A DNA stretch of 64,000 nucleotides from Vibrio artabrorum (GCF_024347295.1 NZ_AP025459.1:1-64000); one strand, 5' to 3'. Positions 20,286 to 30,686 are shown, counted from the stretch's first letter. Numbers and translations: made by a program. The notes: generated by a model not told the origin, from the sequence alone.

Positions 20286-20324
20286 GAAAGCCCTCAGTGA
20301 CTTGCCCATAAATCACTGAGAGCC
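20286..20324 (-). terminator. Hairpin after the phnS/oxidase unit
   Basis: Eight-bp stem CTCAGTGA/TCACTGAG, extendable on both sides, 40 bp beyond the oxidase stop. The T-run is short (TTTC), so termination may be partial. Confidence 0.5.
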
Positions 20325-20359
20325 TTAATGTAAACTTCTAATTTAAACGCAGGATTAAT

Positions 20360-21781
20360 CTATGATTCAATCTTGTCGGCTTTGCCCGCCGCACCTGCGA
20401 GTTTGGATAACTGTTTATCTAGCCACAATGGCGTGTTACCCGAATCTTCCGCGTTCTCTTTTCTTCGTACCGCATCACGCACCATCATCGCACCTACCCA
20501 ACGAAATGGCTCGGGCGGGAAGCGTCCTAAAGGGCCTTTAGTTAAACCGCTTCGTGTCCAAGCATTGTCGATATCGAGTACCATTGCTGACAAAATTTTT
20601 CCGCCCATACGGGTTTGAGCAACGCCATTGCCTGAATAACCAAGCCCATAATAGATGTTGCTTTGGCCTTTTAGATTACCGAAAAATGGCAATCCGGTGA
20701 CCGAACGATCTGAGCCGCCAGACCAGTTGTAATCGAATTCACTTTGTTCCAATTTAGGGAACAGCTTTTGGAACGATTGATTGAGAATCGGCAGGTAGTT
20801 AGTCGTTTGGTTAAACATGCTTTCAACTTGATTGGCAAACGAGAATTTATTGCCACCTTTGCCCAACATGAGTCGTCCGTCCTGGGTATCTCGGTAGTAG
20901 TGGACAAAGATACGCGAATCCACCACCGCCGCCCCTTTCTCTGGGCCAAATTGCTTGAGCTTGTCAGGAATAGGCTTGGTCACCACCATATCTGAAGAGA
21001 CAACCACAATGCTGCGTTTGAACTCTTTGAAGTGATCGAGCATCCACGCATTGAGTGCCAAAATCACTTTATCTGCAAATACGGAACCGCCTTTGGTTTG
21101 AATTCGAGCGGGAGAGCCATAGTCGAGTGATGTCATTTCTGTGTTTTCGTGAATTTCGACACCCAGTTCGAGCGCGACTCGGCGCAAACCTCTAGCCAAT
21201 AACGCTGGCTGCACACTACCCGCAGCTTCTGAATAGTAACCTTCAATGTGGCGATCAGATCCCGCTTTGTCAGCCAAAGAATTGTCGCACTTCTTCCAGC
21301 TATTGATACCCTGCTTAACCAGCTCATTAACAACAGACTCCATTCCACCCTTTTGAGCTTCATTGGTCTCCGTGTAGTAAGTTCCGCTACGATATAGATG
21401 CGCGTCAATGTTGTGTTCGTTACAGAAGGCTTCGATCTCGTATATAACCTTTTCCGATTCCTTAACCAACCATTTCGCTTGTTCTTTTCCGTAGAGCTTT
21501 TTCAGCGTCAGATACTTAGTTGACCACGTCAGCATGCAACCGCCGTTCGCACCAGAAGCACCGCTACCACATAGGCCTTTTTCAATCACGACAACATGTT
21601 TTTCGGGTTGCTGTTGTTTGATTAAAATCGCCGTCCATAACCCCGTATAGCCACCGCCAACAATGGCGATATCACAGTTGACATCTTTTTGGAGTGGCTT
21701 AGCCGAATCTAGCCCCGCATTGATGTTGCCAAACTCTTGTTCCAACGCTTGCTTGAACCAATATGAGTAGTGCTTTGTCAT
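20360..21781 (-). CDS. FAD-dependent aminophosphonate oxidoreductase
   Basis: A 473-aa DAO-family flavoenzyme. The N-terminal dinucleotide motif is AIVGGGYTGLWTAILIKQQ near residue 38, with VVVIEKGLCGSGASGANGG following; the C-terminal closing part of the FAD fold is YGLGYSGNGVAQTRMGGK. This family recurs in AEP loci. Published work on such enzymes shows oxidation of N-methyl-AEP, and sometimes AEP, directly to phosphonoacetaldehyde. That would feed PhnX and complement PhnW here. Which substrate this one uses is not readable. AAGG lies 8 nt before the ATG. It follows phnS with a 104-bp gap, so probably the same operon. Confidence 0.85.
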   Translation of the reverse strand: MTKHYSYWFKQALEQEFGNINAGLDSAKPLQKDVNCDIAIVGGGYTGLWTAILIKQQQPEKHVVVIEKGLCGSGASGANGGCMLTWSTKYLTLKKLYGKEQAKWLVKESEKVIYEIEAFCNEHNIDAHLYRSGTYYTETNEAQKGGMESVVNELVKQGINSWKKCDNSLADKAGSDRHIEGYYSEAAGSVQPALLARGLRRVALELGVEIHENTEMTSLDYGSPARIQTKGGSVFADKVILALNAWMLDHFKEFKRSIVVVSSDMVVTKPIPDKLKQFGPEKGAAVVDSRIFVHYYRDTQDGRLMLGKGGNKFSFANQVESMFNQTTNYLPILNQSFQKLFPKLEQSEFDYNWSGGSDRSVTGLPFFGNLKGQSNIYYGLGYSGNGVAQTRMGGKILSAMVLDIDNAWTRSGLTKGPLGRFPPEPFRWVGAMMVRDAVRRKENAEDSGNTPLWLDKQLSKLAGAAGKADKIES

Positions 21782-21885
21782 TTGTTGTACCTTACTTAAA
21801 ACCTAAAGGCGTAAAACTAACAAAGGAAGACCGAAGCCTTCCTTTACTGATCTCGAACTTCTAATGAACTAAATAGGTCGTCAGA

Positions 21886-22893
21886 TTAAGATTTTGGCTC
21901 TGATTTAGCATCAAACTTCTCAGACCATGTTTTAAGAACGTCGGCACGTTCGCTGCCCATACGAGCGAAGTCCATTTTTGCCATGTTCTTTTCTACATCA
22001 GGGAAGTTCTTTGCTTTGCCTGTCACATCTTGGTGACCAACAACTGGGTACATTTCGATGTAAAGCTCATTTGCCGCTTTAGAAATAGACCAGTCAACAA
22101 CGCGTTGCGCTGCATCAGAAGGCTTAACAAGACCTACCGCCTCAGACTCCCAGCCGATGCCTTTAGGTGTGATCACTGACAGTGGAGCGCCTTGAGTCTT
22201 TAATTTAGCACCACGGCTCGCCATAGAAATACCGATGGCCACTTCCCCCATGCCCGCTTCAACACAAGGCTTCGAACCCGAGTGTGTGTAATGAGCAATA
22301 TTTTGATCAAGTTTCTGCATGTAGTTCCAGCCTTGCTCTTCGCCCATGTTCTGTAGCCAAGCTGAAACCTGCATATAACCAGTCCCCGAAGAAGCTGGGT
22401 TTGGCATCGCAATGTGGCCCTTATAGACAGGTTTCGTTAAGTCGTCCCAAGATTTCGGAGCAGGTAGGTTCAGTTGCTTAGCAACGATTTTGTTAAAGCA
22501 AATTGCATTGAAGAATGCATCATTACCATACCAAGCTTGAGTAGACTGTGGGTCATTCAGGTTAGTGCGTAACGCTTCTACTCCTTGAGGTGTGTAAGGC
22601 TTCAGAATACCCTCTTCTTTAAGCAAAGCCATGGAAGAGCCCGCAAGCCCCCATACTACCTCTGCACGAGGGTTATTTTTTTCAGCCAGTAATTTTGCCG
22701 TCATGATCCCCGTTGAATCACGTACCCACTTAATCTCAATGTCTGGGTTTTCACTTTCGAATGCATTTTTGTATTTAGCTAAAATGTCAGTTTCGAAAGC
22801 CGTGTAAACCGTCACTTCCTGTGCTGCATAAGCATTACCAGCGAGTAGAGTGACTAACGCTGCAAGTGATCCTTTCATAAAACGGTTTTTCAT
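21886..22893 (-). CDS. phnS: 2-aminoethylphosphonate ABC transporter, periplasmic binding protein
   Basis: A class II (iron/putrescine-like) extracellular solute-binding protein of about 335 aa. The signal peptide ends near ALVTLLAGNAYA-A, and the mature protein begins AQEVTVYTAFETDILAKYK, typical of this family. AVPGRKD-like loops are replaced by NPASSGTGYMQ near residue 165, the usual anion-binding region. GGAG sits 6 nt before the second ATG (22893), preferred over the first at 22896. It delivers AEP to PhnT/PhnU. A near-palindrome operator lies about 140 bp upstream. Confidence 0.9.
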   Translation of the reverse strand: MKNRFMKGSLAALVTLLAGNAYAAQEVTVYTAFETDILAKYKNAFESENPDIEIKWVRDSTGIMTAKLLAEKNNPRAEVVWGLAGSSMALLKEEGILKPYTPQGVEALRTNLNDPQSTQAWYGNDAFFNAICFNKIVAKQLNLPAPKSWDDLTKPVYKGHIAMPNPASSGTGYMQVSAWLQNMGEEQGWNYMQKLDQNIAHYTHSGSKPCVEAGMGEVAIGISMASRGAKLKTQGAPLSVITPKGIGWESEAVGLVKPSDAAQRVVDWSISKAANELYIEMYPVVGHQDVTGKAKNFPDVEKNMAKMDFARMGSERADVLKTWSEKFDAKSEPKS

Positions 22894-23031
22894 CATTTTC
22901 TCCAGTCAGGCTCAACTCCAAAGTGAGAAGTCGCCAAAATTAAAAGTTACCGAGGTTGAGCATTTTTTAAGTTAGAAGCCTCATCAGAGGCAGCTATATC
23001 CATAAGTTCATCTGGGGTGCTTACATGTCAG

Positions 23032-23043
23032 TGGTATGTACCA
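23032..23043. promoter_or_regulatory. Putative PhnR operator, phnS side
   Basis: TGGTATGTACCA, palindromic except at its two central bases and one mismatch from the phnT-site palindrome. It lies in the phnS-phnW divergent region on the phnS side. Confidence 0.65.
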
Positions 23044-23219
23044 GATTGCAAGTATTAAACTAATCAAGGTTTATGACGGCTAAATGAACAAAAAATGGCA
23101 ATTTAAAGATCGACAACTTTCTCAACATGAGTGACCCATTTGAATATGAAGCTTTTGTGAAAATAACGTTTGGGCTATTTACGACCGTTTGAATGGGTTG
23201 TTAAAGTGGCTGTAAATAT

Positions 23220-23231
23220 TGGTATAGTCCA
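23220..23231. promoter_or_regulatory. Putative PhnR operator, phnW promoter
   Basis: TGGTATAGTCCA, an imperfect copy differing from the phnT site at two positions, 24 bp before the phnW ATG. The rest of the 22894-23255 divergent region holds no gene. Confidence 0.5.
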
Positions 23232-23255
23232 AAATACAAATCGCGAGAATTGAAC

Positions 23256-24359
23256 ATGAGAAACGAATACCTACTACTGACACCGGGGCCTCTATCTACT
23301 TCTGAAACCGTTCGCCAAGCGATGCTAAAAGATTGGTGTACTTGGGATGATGAATACAACAAAGACGTTGTTGAAGTGATTCGTCGCAAGCTAGTGACTT
23401 TGGCGACTAAGCAAACGGGTTATACGAGCGTACTAATGCAAGGTAGCGGCACCGCTTCAGTTGAAGCAACAATCGGTAGCGTTATCTCTAAAAGCGGCAA
23501 GCTTCTTGTTGTTGACAACGGTGCGTATGGTGCTCGTATTGCTCAAATCGCAGAATACTTAAACATTCCATGCCATGTCGTTTCTCCAGGTGAAACATCA
23601 CAGCCTAACTTGAACGAAATGGAGACGGCATTGGCTATGGATTCAGATATTACTCACGTTGCGATGGTGCACTGTGAGACCACTACGGGTATGTTGAATC
23701 CAATCGAAGCGATCGGCAAATTGGCAAAACAGCACAACAAAACCGTCATTCTAGATGCGATGTCGAGTTTTGGTGGCATCCCTATGGATATTGCTGACTT
23801 AGGTATCGATTACATGATCAGTTCGGCAAACAAATGTATTCAAGGTGTACCTGGATTCGGCTTTGTTATTGCGAAGCAATCGGAACTGAAAAAATGCAAA
23901 GGCCAAGCTCGTTCATTAAGCCTTGACCTGTTTGACCAATGGCACTGCATGGAAAGCAACCATGGTAAATGGCGTTTCACCTCTCCGACTCATACCGTGC
24001 GTGCGTTCTACCAAGCTCTACTTGAATTGGAGCAAGAAGGTGGCATCGAAGCTCGTCATAATCGCTACCAAACCAACCAAACTACATTGGTTGCTGGTAT
24101 GCGTTCTCTTGGCTTTGAGCCACTGCTTAATGATGATCTTCATTCACCTATCATTACCTCTTTCTATTCTCCAACTCATAGCGATTACCAATTCAAGGAG
24201 TTCTATGACCGTTTGAAAGAACAAGGTTTTGTGATTTACCCGGGCAAGGTTTCAAACGCAGACTGCTTCCGAATCGGTAACATCGGTGAAGTGTATCCGT
24301 CAGACATTAACGCGCTCATTGGCGCAGTGAAAAACGCTATGTATTGGGAGATCAAATAA
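23256..24359 (+). CDS. phnW: 2-aminoethylphosphonate--pyruvate transaminase
   Basis: A class V PLP aminotransferase of 367 aa that converts AEP and pyruvate to phosphonoacetaldehyde and alanine, the first step of the hydrolytic pathway. Diagnostic segments are [18 protein letters not shown] at the N-terminus, the [11 protein letters not shown] loop near residue 67, and [15 protein letters not shown] near residue 190 with the PLP-binding lysine. I chose ATG 23256, with GAGAA 7 nt upstream, over the TTG at 23250. Its stop overlaps the pbfA start (TAATG), so the two are coupled. Confidence 0.95.
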   Translation: MRNEYLLLTPGPLSTSETVRQAMLKDWCTWDDEYNKDVVEVIRRKLVTLATKQTGYTSVLMQGSGTASVEATIGSVISKSGKLLVVDNGAYGARIAQIAEYLNIPCHVVSPGETSQPNLNEMETALAMDSDITHVAMVHCETTTGMLNPIEAIGKLAKQHNKTVILDAMSSFGGIPMDIADLGIDYMISSANKCIQGVPGFGFVIAKQSELKKCKGQARSLSLDLFDQWHCMESNHGKWRFTSPTHTVRAFYQALLELEQEGGIEARHNRYQTNQTTLVAGMRSLGFEPLLNDDLHSPIITSFYSPTHSDYQFKEFYDRLKEQGFVIYPGKVSNADCFRIGNIGEVYPSDINALIGAVKNAMYWEIK

Positions 24360-25780
24360 TGATGACGACCAATCAAGAGCCGATTCTAAAGGCCACACAC
24401 TTTCGAAGTGAAGGCGATGTAAACACCACGCCAGCACGCGAAAAATGGAACCAATCGCTAAACGATGATGCGACTCAAGCGATGTTAAAACGTGACTCTG
24501 ACGTGTTTCTTCATCAAGCCATGTCAACGCCTTGCCTAGACACACTTGAAGCCGCTGAAGGCATCTACATTCAAGATGCGACGGGCAAAAAGTACATGGA
24601 CTTTCACGGTAACAATGTTCATCAGCTTGGTTATGGCCACCCACATATCATGAATAAAGTGACTCAGCAAATGGCGTCGTTGCCATTTTCACCACGTCGC
24701 TTCACCAATGAAACTGCGGTTCAGTGCGCTGAAAAGCTGACGCAAATCTGCGGTGGTGATTTAAATCGCGTGTTGTTTGCTCCCGGTGGCACATCAGTGA
24801 TCGGCATGGCGCTCAAACTGGCTCGACATGTCACCAACAATTTCAAAGTAGTGTCATTGTGGGACTCATTCCATGGCGCGTCACTCGATGCGATTTCAGT
24901 GGGTGGCGAAGCGTGTTTCCGCGAAGGCATGGGGCCATTAATGGCTGGCGTAGAACGCATTCCACCAGCGGTTTCCTATCGTGGTGCTTTTCCGCTTCGC
25001 GGGCAAAGCGCAGGCGGTGAAAGTGAGGCTGCATGTGATGTGCACTACGCCGATTACCTAGAATATGTGATTGAAAAAGAAGGCGGCATTGGTGCCTTCA
25101 TTGCCGAAGCAGTGCGTAACACCGACGTGCAAGTGCCAAGTAAGGCTTACTGGAAACGCATCCGTGAGATCTGCGATAAGCATAACGTCATGTTGATCAT
25201 CGACGACATTCCAAACGGTATGGGTCGCAGTGGCGAATGGTTCACTCACCAAGCTTTTGATATCGAACCTGACATTCTTTGTATCGGTAAAGGTTTTGGC
25301 GGCGGCTTAGTACCAATCGCCGCCATGATCACTAAAAACAAATACAACACGGCAGCGCAAGTATCGCTTGGTCACTACACCCATGAAAAAAGCCCAATGG
25401 GTTGCGCGGCAGCACTCGCCACCATGGAAGTGATTGAGCAAGAAAACCTACTTGAAAAAGTTCAAGCGGACAGCGCATTCGTGCGTGAACAGCTGCTTCA
25501 AATGAAAGAGAAGTACCCTGTCATTGGTGACGTTCGTGGCATCGGCCTGCTCTGGGGGGTGGAATTGGTCACCGATCATATCACCAAAACCCGAGCTTTC
25601 GATGAAGCGGAAGCCGTACTTTACCAATGTCTAAACGACGGTCTGAGTTTCAAGGTGTCACAAGGTAATGTGATTCAGTTAAGCCCACCATTGATCATCA
25701 GCCGCAGCGAACTGGAAGTCGCTCTGTCTGTATTCGAAAAAGCGATAGCAAAAGTCTGCAAAGACTTTCAATACCTTTAA
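24359..25780 (+). CDS. pbfA: (R)-1-hydroxy-2-aminoethylphosphonate ammonia-lyase, PbfA-type
   Basis: A class III aminotransferase-fold PLP enzyme of about 473 aa. The conserved aspartate is in LIIDDIPNGMGRSGEW, and the PLP lysine is in CIGKGFGGGLVP near residue 300. Class III proteins wedged between phnW and phnX in vibrios have been characterised as PbfA, which is a lyase, not a transaminase. It eliminates ammonia from (R)-1-hydroxy-AEP to give phosphonoacetaldehyde. That widens the locus to hydroxylated AEP. Assignment rests on fold, position and the Vibrio setting. The ATG overlaps the phnW stop. Confidence 0.87.
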   Translation: MMTTNQEPILKATHFRSEGDVNTTPAREKWNQSLNDDATQAMLKRDSDVFLHQAMSTPCLDTLEAAEGIYIQDATGKKYMDFHGNNVHQLGYGHPHIMNKVTQQMASLPFSPRRFTNETAVQCAEKLTQICGGDLNRVLFAPGGTSVIGMALKLARHVTNNFKVVSLWDSFHGASLDAISVGGEACFREGMGPLMAGVERIPPAVSYRGAFPLRGQSAGGESEAACDVHYADYLEYVIEKEGGIGAFIAEAVRNTDVQVPSKAYWKRIREICDKHNVMLIIDDIPNGMGRSGEWFTHQAFDIEPDILCIGKGFGGGLVPIAAMITKNKYNTAAQVSLGHYTHEKSPMGCAAALATMEVIEQENLLEKVQADSAFVREQLLQMKEKYPVIGDVRGIGLLWGVELVTDHITKTRAFDEAEAVLYQCLNDGLSFKVSQGNVIQLSPPLIISRSELEVALSVFEKAIAKVCKDFQYL

Positions 25781-25864
25781 ACCATCATCTAACCAATAAC
25801 TTAAAACCATCATTCATCTCCCAGAACAACTTGAGCTGGGAGAGAACAGAAATAGGACTCGACT

Positions 25865-26683
25865 ATGAACACCACATCACCTATCCAAGCGGTTATCTTT
25901 GACTGGGCTGGCACTATCGTTGATTTTGGATCATTTGCGCCAACCAGTATTTTCGTTGAAGCATTCAGACAAGGTTTCGACTTTGATATCGACTTAGCAG
26001 AAGCGCGTGAACCTATGGGGATCGGCAAATGGGACCACATCCAAGCAGTGGGTCGAATTCCAGCCGTTGACGCTCGTTGGAAGGCTCAGTTCGGACGTTC
26101 GATGACCAGTGAAGACGTTGATGCGATCTACGCGGCATTCATGCCTCTGCAAAAAGCCAAAGTAGCCGATCACGCCACGCCTATTTTGAATGCGATAGAA
26201 GTGGTCAATAACCTAAAAGAGAAAAGCATTAAAATCGGATCTTGTTCAGGTTACCCACGTGAGGTGATGGACGTATTGATTCCCGCAGCGGCCGATTACG
26301 GCTACCAGCCAGATAACGTGGTAGCGACCGATGACTTACCTCAAGGTGGTCGCCCTGCGCCATTTATGGCACTGAAAAACGTCATCGACCTAGGTGTCAC
26401 TAACGTTGCTGCGTGTGTAAAAGTAGACGATGCAGCACCGGGGATCGATGAAGGTCACAATGCAGGCATGTGGACGGTCGGCCTAGTTCTTTCGGGCAAT
26501 GAAGCTGGCTTAACGTATCAAGAATATTTAGATGCAGACGAGACAACACTTGCCTTGGCGCGTGAAAAAGCAAGCGTTAAGCTCAATAAGTCCAACCCAC
26601 ACTACCTCATCGATACCATTGCAGACCTACCCGGCGTGATTGCCGATATCGAAAAGCGTTTACTGAAAGGTGATCGCCCTTAA
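25865..26683 (+). CDS. phnX: Phosphonoacetaldehyde hydrolase
   Basis: A HAD-superfamily phosphonatase of 272 aa that cleaves the C-P bond of phosphonoacetaldehyde to acetaldehyde and phosphate. The nucleophile motif is [14 protein letters not shown]; the cap contains [12 protein letters not shown], whose lysine forms the Schiff base with substrate. Motif II is [11 protein letters not shown] and motif III is near [12 protein letters not shown]. It is the last gene of phnW-pbfA-phnX, 84 bp after pbfA, and is the point where transamination, oxidation and ammonia elimination converge. Confidence 0.95.
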   Translation: MNTTSPIQAVIFDWAGTIVDFGSFAPTSIFVEAFRQGFDFDIDLAEAREPMGIGKWDHIQAVGRIPAVDARWKAQFGRSMTSEDVDAIYAAFMPLQKAKVADHATPILNAIEVVNNLKEKSIKIGSCSGYPREVMDVLIPAAADYGYQPDNVVATDDLPQGGRPAPFMALKNVIDLGVTNVAACVKVDDAAPGIDEGHNAGMWTVGLVLSGNEAGLTYQEYLDADETTLALAREKASVKLNKSNPHYLIDTIADLPGVIADIEKRLLKGDRP

Positions 26684-26796
26684 ACAAATATTGGCGACTG
26701 GGTGATTTCAAACGCACCCAAAAACGCCGCCTATATTGCTGTAAAATCCCTATCCAATCATGTTGTCATTCGAGTTAACCAGATAGGATGGGGATG

Positions 26797-27195
26797 CTAG
26801 ACGATTTCCCAACTGTGGGTCATCTCTACGCCAGCACCGAGCATTAGGCATACTGAACAGTACTTTTCTAATGAATCCGCACATACCTTCGCCACAAGCT
26901 CTGGATCCAGATTGTCACCCGACACTTCAAAGTGAATATTAATCACCGTAAAGATTTTTGGTGCCGTTTCACGACGTGTCGTCTCTAGTTTTGCGTTACA
27001 GCCAGTGATGTTTTGACCTGCCGACTTCAAACCATCAACCACATCAACAGAGCTACAACCACCAGCCGCCATTAATACCATTTCCATAGGGCTTGGCGCA
27101 GTAGCACCACCGCTGCCGTCCATCACAACAGAGTGACCTGATTGAGATTGACCTAGGAATTTAAAGCCTTCGACCCATTTAACTTCTGCTTGCAT
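26797..27195 (-). CDS. OsmC family protein (YhfA-like)
   Basis: A 132-aa OsmC/Ohr-fold protein. SPMEMVLMAAGGCSSVDVVDGLK carries the first conserved cysteine near residue 48, and LEKYCSVCLMLGAGVEM the second pair near residue 110. OsmC/Ohr members reduce organic peroxides through two cysteines; the YhfA branch has no firmly known substrate. There is no signal peptide. It is convergent with phnX. Confidence 0.88.
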   Translation of the reverse strand: MQAEVKWVEGFKFLGQSQSGHSVVMDGSGGATAPSPMEMVLMAAGGCSSVDVVDGLKSAGQNITGCNAKLETTRRETAPKIFTVINIHFEVSGDNLDPELVAKVCADSLEKYCSVCLMLGAGVEMTHSWEIV

Positions 27196-27408
27196 GTTGT
27201 TCCTCAGATGTACGAAACATCATCATTATCTAAGGTCTTCTGACCGAGTGTTTATACCAATGCGTACAGCCTACTACTGGCAGCAGTGATGAGCAAGATT
27301 TTCTCTGTGGCATGTTTTTTTCTAAAATCCTGTAATTTTTCTCATCGAAAGCCTGTCTCTATTCGTACATTCAAAAACAAATCGAAAGAACGTCAAAATG
27401 AGGTATCT

Positions 27409-28551
27409 ATGAAGAGATTATCTAAAATATTGGTGTCACTCGTGGTTGTACTACCATTGATCTCTCTGTTTGTTAGCCAAACTGGTACGGCCAATACAGC
27501 AGATAAAATAGCAAATGCAGGCAACAGTGAAATTGCAACACTGGCTGGCGGTTGCTTTTGGTGTACAGAGTCTGATCTGGAGAAACTGCCGGGCGTGATT
27601 GACGTGATTTCTGGCTATTCAGGAGGCGAATTAGAAAATCCAACCTATCGACAAGTTTCATCGGGTAAGTCTGGGCACATTGAAGTGGTTAATGTCATTT
27701 TTAACCCCAAGAAGGTTAGCTATGAACAAGTGCTTGACCAATTTTTCAGACACATAGACCCAACCGATGACAAAGGTTCGTTTGTTGATAGAGGTCCACA
27801 ATATCGACCGGCGATTTTCTATCATAACCAAACACAAAAAGAGATCGCTCAGAACTTCATGATGGAGATCGACAAAGCTCAGATCTTCGACAAACCACTA
27901 AAAACAGAACTTATTCAATTTAAAAAATTCTGGCTAGCTGAGGATTACCATCAAGACTATTACAAAAAGAACAAAGTGCGTTACAACTACTACCGCTATG
28001 CTTCTGGCCGTGATCAATACCTCGATAAAGTCTTCGGTGAGAATAGAAATAAGAATCCACAAACTATCCGTCAGATCATTGATAGCAAAAATGCCACAGC
28101 CAATGTGAAAACATACCGTAAACCCTCTGATGCTGAGATCAAAGCGAAGTTAACCGCACTGCAATACGATGTCACACAAAATGAGGCAACTGAACGCCCT
28201 TTTAACAACAAGTACTGGGACAATAAGCAAGAAGGGATTTATGTTGATATTGTCACCGGTGAACCTCTTTTCTCTTCAAAAGACAAATACAAATCGGGTA
28301 CAGGCTGGCCGAGCTTTACTCAATCGATCAGCAAAAGTTACGTGGTAACTAAAACCGACTACAAACTGCTTTACCCAAGAACCGAAGTTCGTAGCCGCTA
28401 TGGTGATTCTCACCTCGGACATGTATTTAAAGATGGCCCGAAACCTACCGGCTTACGATACTGCATGAACTCAGCAGCAATGCGCTTCATCCCAGCCGAT
28501 AAATTAGCAGAAGAGGGTTATGAGGAATATAGACCAATGTTCGAGGGCTAA
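27409..28551 (+). CDS. msrAB: Bifunctional periplasmic methionine sulfoxide reductase MsrAB
   Basis: A fusion of MsrA then MsrB, about 380 aa, that reduces both S and R diastereomers of methionine sulfoxide. A signal peptide ([20 protein letters not shown]) precedes the MsrA catalytic [14 protein letters not shown]. The MsrB half begins near residue 225 and has [16 protein letters not shown] and catalytic [11 protein letters not shown]. The CxxC zinc pairs of many MsrBs are absent, as in other MsrAB fusions. No thioredoxin-like N-terminal domain is present, so an outside reductant is needed. ATG 27409 follows TGAGG; a longer frame upstream has no such site. Confidence 0.92.
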   Translation: MKRLSKILVSLVVVLPLISLFVSQTGTANTADKIANAGNSEIATLAGGCFWCTESDLEKLPGVIDVISGYSGGELENPTYRQVSSGKSGHIEVVNVIFNPKKVSYEQVLDQFFRHIDPTDDKGSFVDRGPQYRPAIFYHNQTQKEIAQNFMMEIDKAQIFDKPLKTELIQFKKFWLAEDYHQDYYKKNKVRYNYYRYASGRDQYLDKVFGENRNKNPQTIRQIIDSKNATANVKTYRKPSDAEIKAKLTALQYDVTQNEATERPFNNKYWDNKQEGIYVDIVTGEPLFSSKDKYKSGTGWPSFTQSISKSYVVTKTDYKLLYPRTEVRSRYGDSHLGHVFKDGPKPTGLRYCMNSAAMRFIPADKLAEEGYEEYRPMFEG

Positions 28552-28582
28552 GTACCCAAAATAACCACGCTATCTTAGACAC

Positions 28583-28607
28583 AAAAGCCAGCATGTTGCT
28601 GGCTTTG
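28583..28607 (+). terminator. Terminator after msrAB
   Basis: Nine-bp perfect stem AAAGCCAGC/GCTGGCTTT with a 5-nt loop; short T tail. Confidence 0.6.
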
Positions 28608-28649
28608 TACTTGTGATAGCGCGACTCATGACGAGTCGAGTTTATTGAC

Positions 28650-30017
28650 CTAACCGGTCAACACAGTATCTTCTGGGTACTTCAACAACGAAGGTTCTGG
28701 TCGAGCTAGCATATACGCTAAAGTCAAAGGACCAATCCGTCCGATCACCATCACCACAATCATGATGTATTTTCCGGGTTCAGAAAGTTGAGCGGTTAAA
28801 CCTGCGGAGAGTCCAACCGTAGCAAACGCAGAAATGACTTCAAACATCACTCGATCAAATGCTGCTTTTTCAGTAAGCATTAACAAAAACATTGCGGTGG
28901 TTAATAACGCGCCACTCACCACGATAATCGCCAATGATTTCGTTACCGCTTGCCAAGTAACCGTTCGCTTAAACATCACAACATGTTTTTTCTGACGCAG
29001 AAACGTCCACGTCGCAACAAACGCAACCGCAAAAGTCGATACCTTAATCCCGCCCCCCGTTGAAGTAGAGCCCGCACCAATCAGCATCAGAACTATCATC
29101 ACCAGCAAAGCAGGTTGTGTGTATTGAGACAGGTCCACACTGTTAAAGCCCGCCGTTCGAGCACTCGCCGACTGGAAAAAAGCCGCCAACCACTGCCCTT
29201 GTGTCGATAATTCGCCCATTGTCGCCGAATTACTTCTCTCCAGTAACCAAAACATGACCGTACCCACCAACAATAAAATCGGTGTCGCTGTCAGCATGAT
29301 CTTGGTGTGCAAGTGTAAAAAATGAAAGCCCTTGCGCCAGTTACTCGACAAATCACCGACCACCGTAAAGCCTAAGCCACCAAATATAAACAACCCCGCT
29401 AAGGTGAAGATCACCAAGGGATCATCAACAAAGCTCATCATACTGTCTGAAAATAGAGAAAAACCGGCATTATTAAACGCTGATATCGCATGAAAAAGAG
29501 CATAAAAGCTCCCTGTTGCCCATCCCATTTCAGGGACCCAGCGGAAGCAGAGCAACACAAAACCAACCCACTCCGCCAGCAACGCAAAGATAATAATCTT
29601 CTTCACGAGCTTACGAAGGTTCACTTTGCTATCTTGCCCCAGCGCTTCTTTGGCCAATGCTTGTTGTTTCAAACTTAACCGAACACCAAACATATAAAGC
29701 AGGACCGCAGACAACGTCATTTGCCCAAGTCCACCAACTTGCATCAAAAACATCAATAAAATTTTACCGGTCAAAGTGAAATGCTGCCCGGTATCCACAA
29801 CCCCTAACCCCGTCACACTAATCGCCGAAGTGGCAGTAAACAGTGCGTCCGTAAAACTTAACCCTGTGACAGAAAAAACAGGCAGAGTAAGTAAGATTGC
29901 AGAAGGGATCAGTACCGCAAGAAAGCTCGCAAGAATAATCTTAGGTTCAGAACCTTTTTTACGCTTTTGATCCTGATTTAACGAGTAAAACAATCCTCTT
30001 CGATTTAGCAAATTCAT
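28650..30017 (-). CDS. ktrB: Na+-dependent K+ uptake channel subunit KtrB
   Basis: A 455-aa membrane protein of the TrkH/TrkG/KtrB superfamily with four M1-P-M2 repeats. Selectivity-filter-like segments are visible as AISVTGLGVVDTG, NNAGFSLFSD, ARTAGFNSVDLS and ATVGLSAGLT, each with the conserved filter glycine. It forms the K+ pore regulated by KtrA. KtrAB was first described in Vibrio alginolyticus. It lies 9 bp downstream of ktrA. Confidence 0.93.
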   Translation of the reverse strand: MNLLNRRGLFYSLNQDQKRKKGSEPKIILASFLAVLIPSAILLTLPVFSVTGLSFTDALFTATSAISVTGLGVVDTGQHFTLTGKILLMFLMQVGGLGQMTLSAVLLYMFGVRLSLKQQALAKEALGQDSKVNLRKLVKKIIIFALLAEWVGFVLLCFRWVPEMGWATGSFYALFHAISAFNNAGFSLFSDSMMSFVDDPLVIFTLAGLFIFGGLGFTVVGDLSSNWRKGFHFLHLHTKIMLTATPILLLVGTVMFWLLERSNSATMGELSTQGQWLAAFFQSASARTAGFNSVDLSQYTQPALLVMIVLMLIGAGSTSTGGGIKVSTFAVAFVATWTFLRQKKHVVMFKRTVTWQAVTKSLAIIVVSGALLTTAMFLLMLTEKAAFDRVMFEVISAFATVGLSAGLTAQLSEPGKYIMIVVMVIGRIGPLTLAYMLARPEPSLLKYPEDTVLTG

Positions 30018-30026
30018 AGACTCACC

Positions 30027-30686
30027 TTACGATAAGTTTTTGAGTTTATGAGCCAACAGCGTCTTAGGTCCCGCAATAATAATGACATCTCCGGTCTCCA
30101 AGCTGATATCCAATGATGGCGCATTAGCTAAATTAGGGCCACGCTTAAAACCCAAGACTTGTACATCCCGTTCTTTACAAAGATTCAAATCACAGAGACG
30201 CTTACCAAGCAACTTATGGCCGATGACAATTTCTGTCATCGCCAAATCACTACCGAGATCGATAAATTCAAGTACACGTTTATCGAGCATTTTACGAGCA
30301 ATACGAATACCCATGTCACGCTCTGGCATAATGACGCGGTCAGCACCAATCTTAGAAAGGATCTTGCCGTGGAATTTGTCGTTCGCTTTAACCCAAACGG
30401 ATTTTACGCCTGACTCTTTCACCACCAAAGTGGTCAGAATACTTGAGTTAACATCCGCTCCAATCGACACCATCACCATGTCGTAATCGTCTAACTTTAA
30501 CTCTTTAACTGTCTCTTCATTCGTACAGTTCGCAACAATCGCCTGTGAAACGAAAGGCGCAACCTCTTTCACTCGCGCTTCATCAATATCAATGGCCAAT
30601 ACTTGTGCGCCTGAACTTTGCAACTCTTTACAGACAGATAGACCAAAACGTCCCAATCCGATAACTGCGTACTGTTTGTCGCTCAT
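30027..30686 (-). CDS. ktrA: K+ uptake regulatory subunit KtrA
   Basis: A 219-aa cytoplasmic RCK protein. The N-terminal Rossmann domain starts YAVIGLGRFGLSVCKELQ (GxGxxG at residues 11-16) and is followed by a TrkA-C lobe from about residue 135 to the end. It gates KtrB in response to nucleotide binding, based on the family. First gene of the ktrA-ktrB operon. Confidence 0.93.
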   Translation of the reverse strand: MSDKQYAVIGLGRFGLSVCKELQSSGAQVLAIDIDEARVKEVAPFVSQAIVANCTNEETVKELKLDDYDMVMVSIGADVNSSILTTLVVKESGVKSVWVKANDKFHGKILSKIGADRVIMPERDMGIRIARKMLDKRVLEFIDLGSDLAMTEIVIGHKLLGKRLCDLNLCKERDVQVLGFKRGPNLANAPSLDISLETGDVIIIAGPKTLLAHKLKNLS

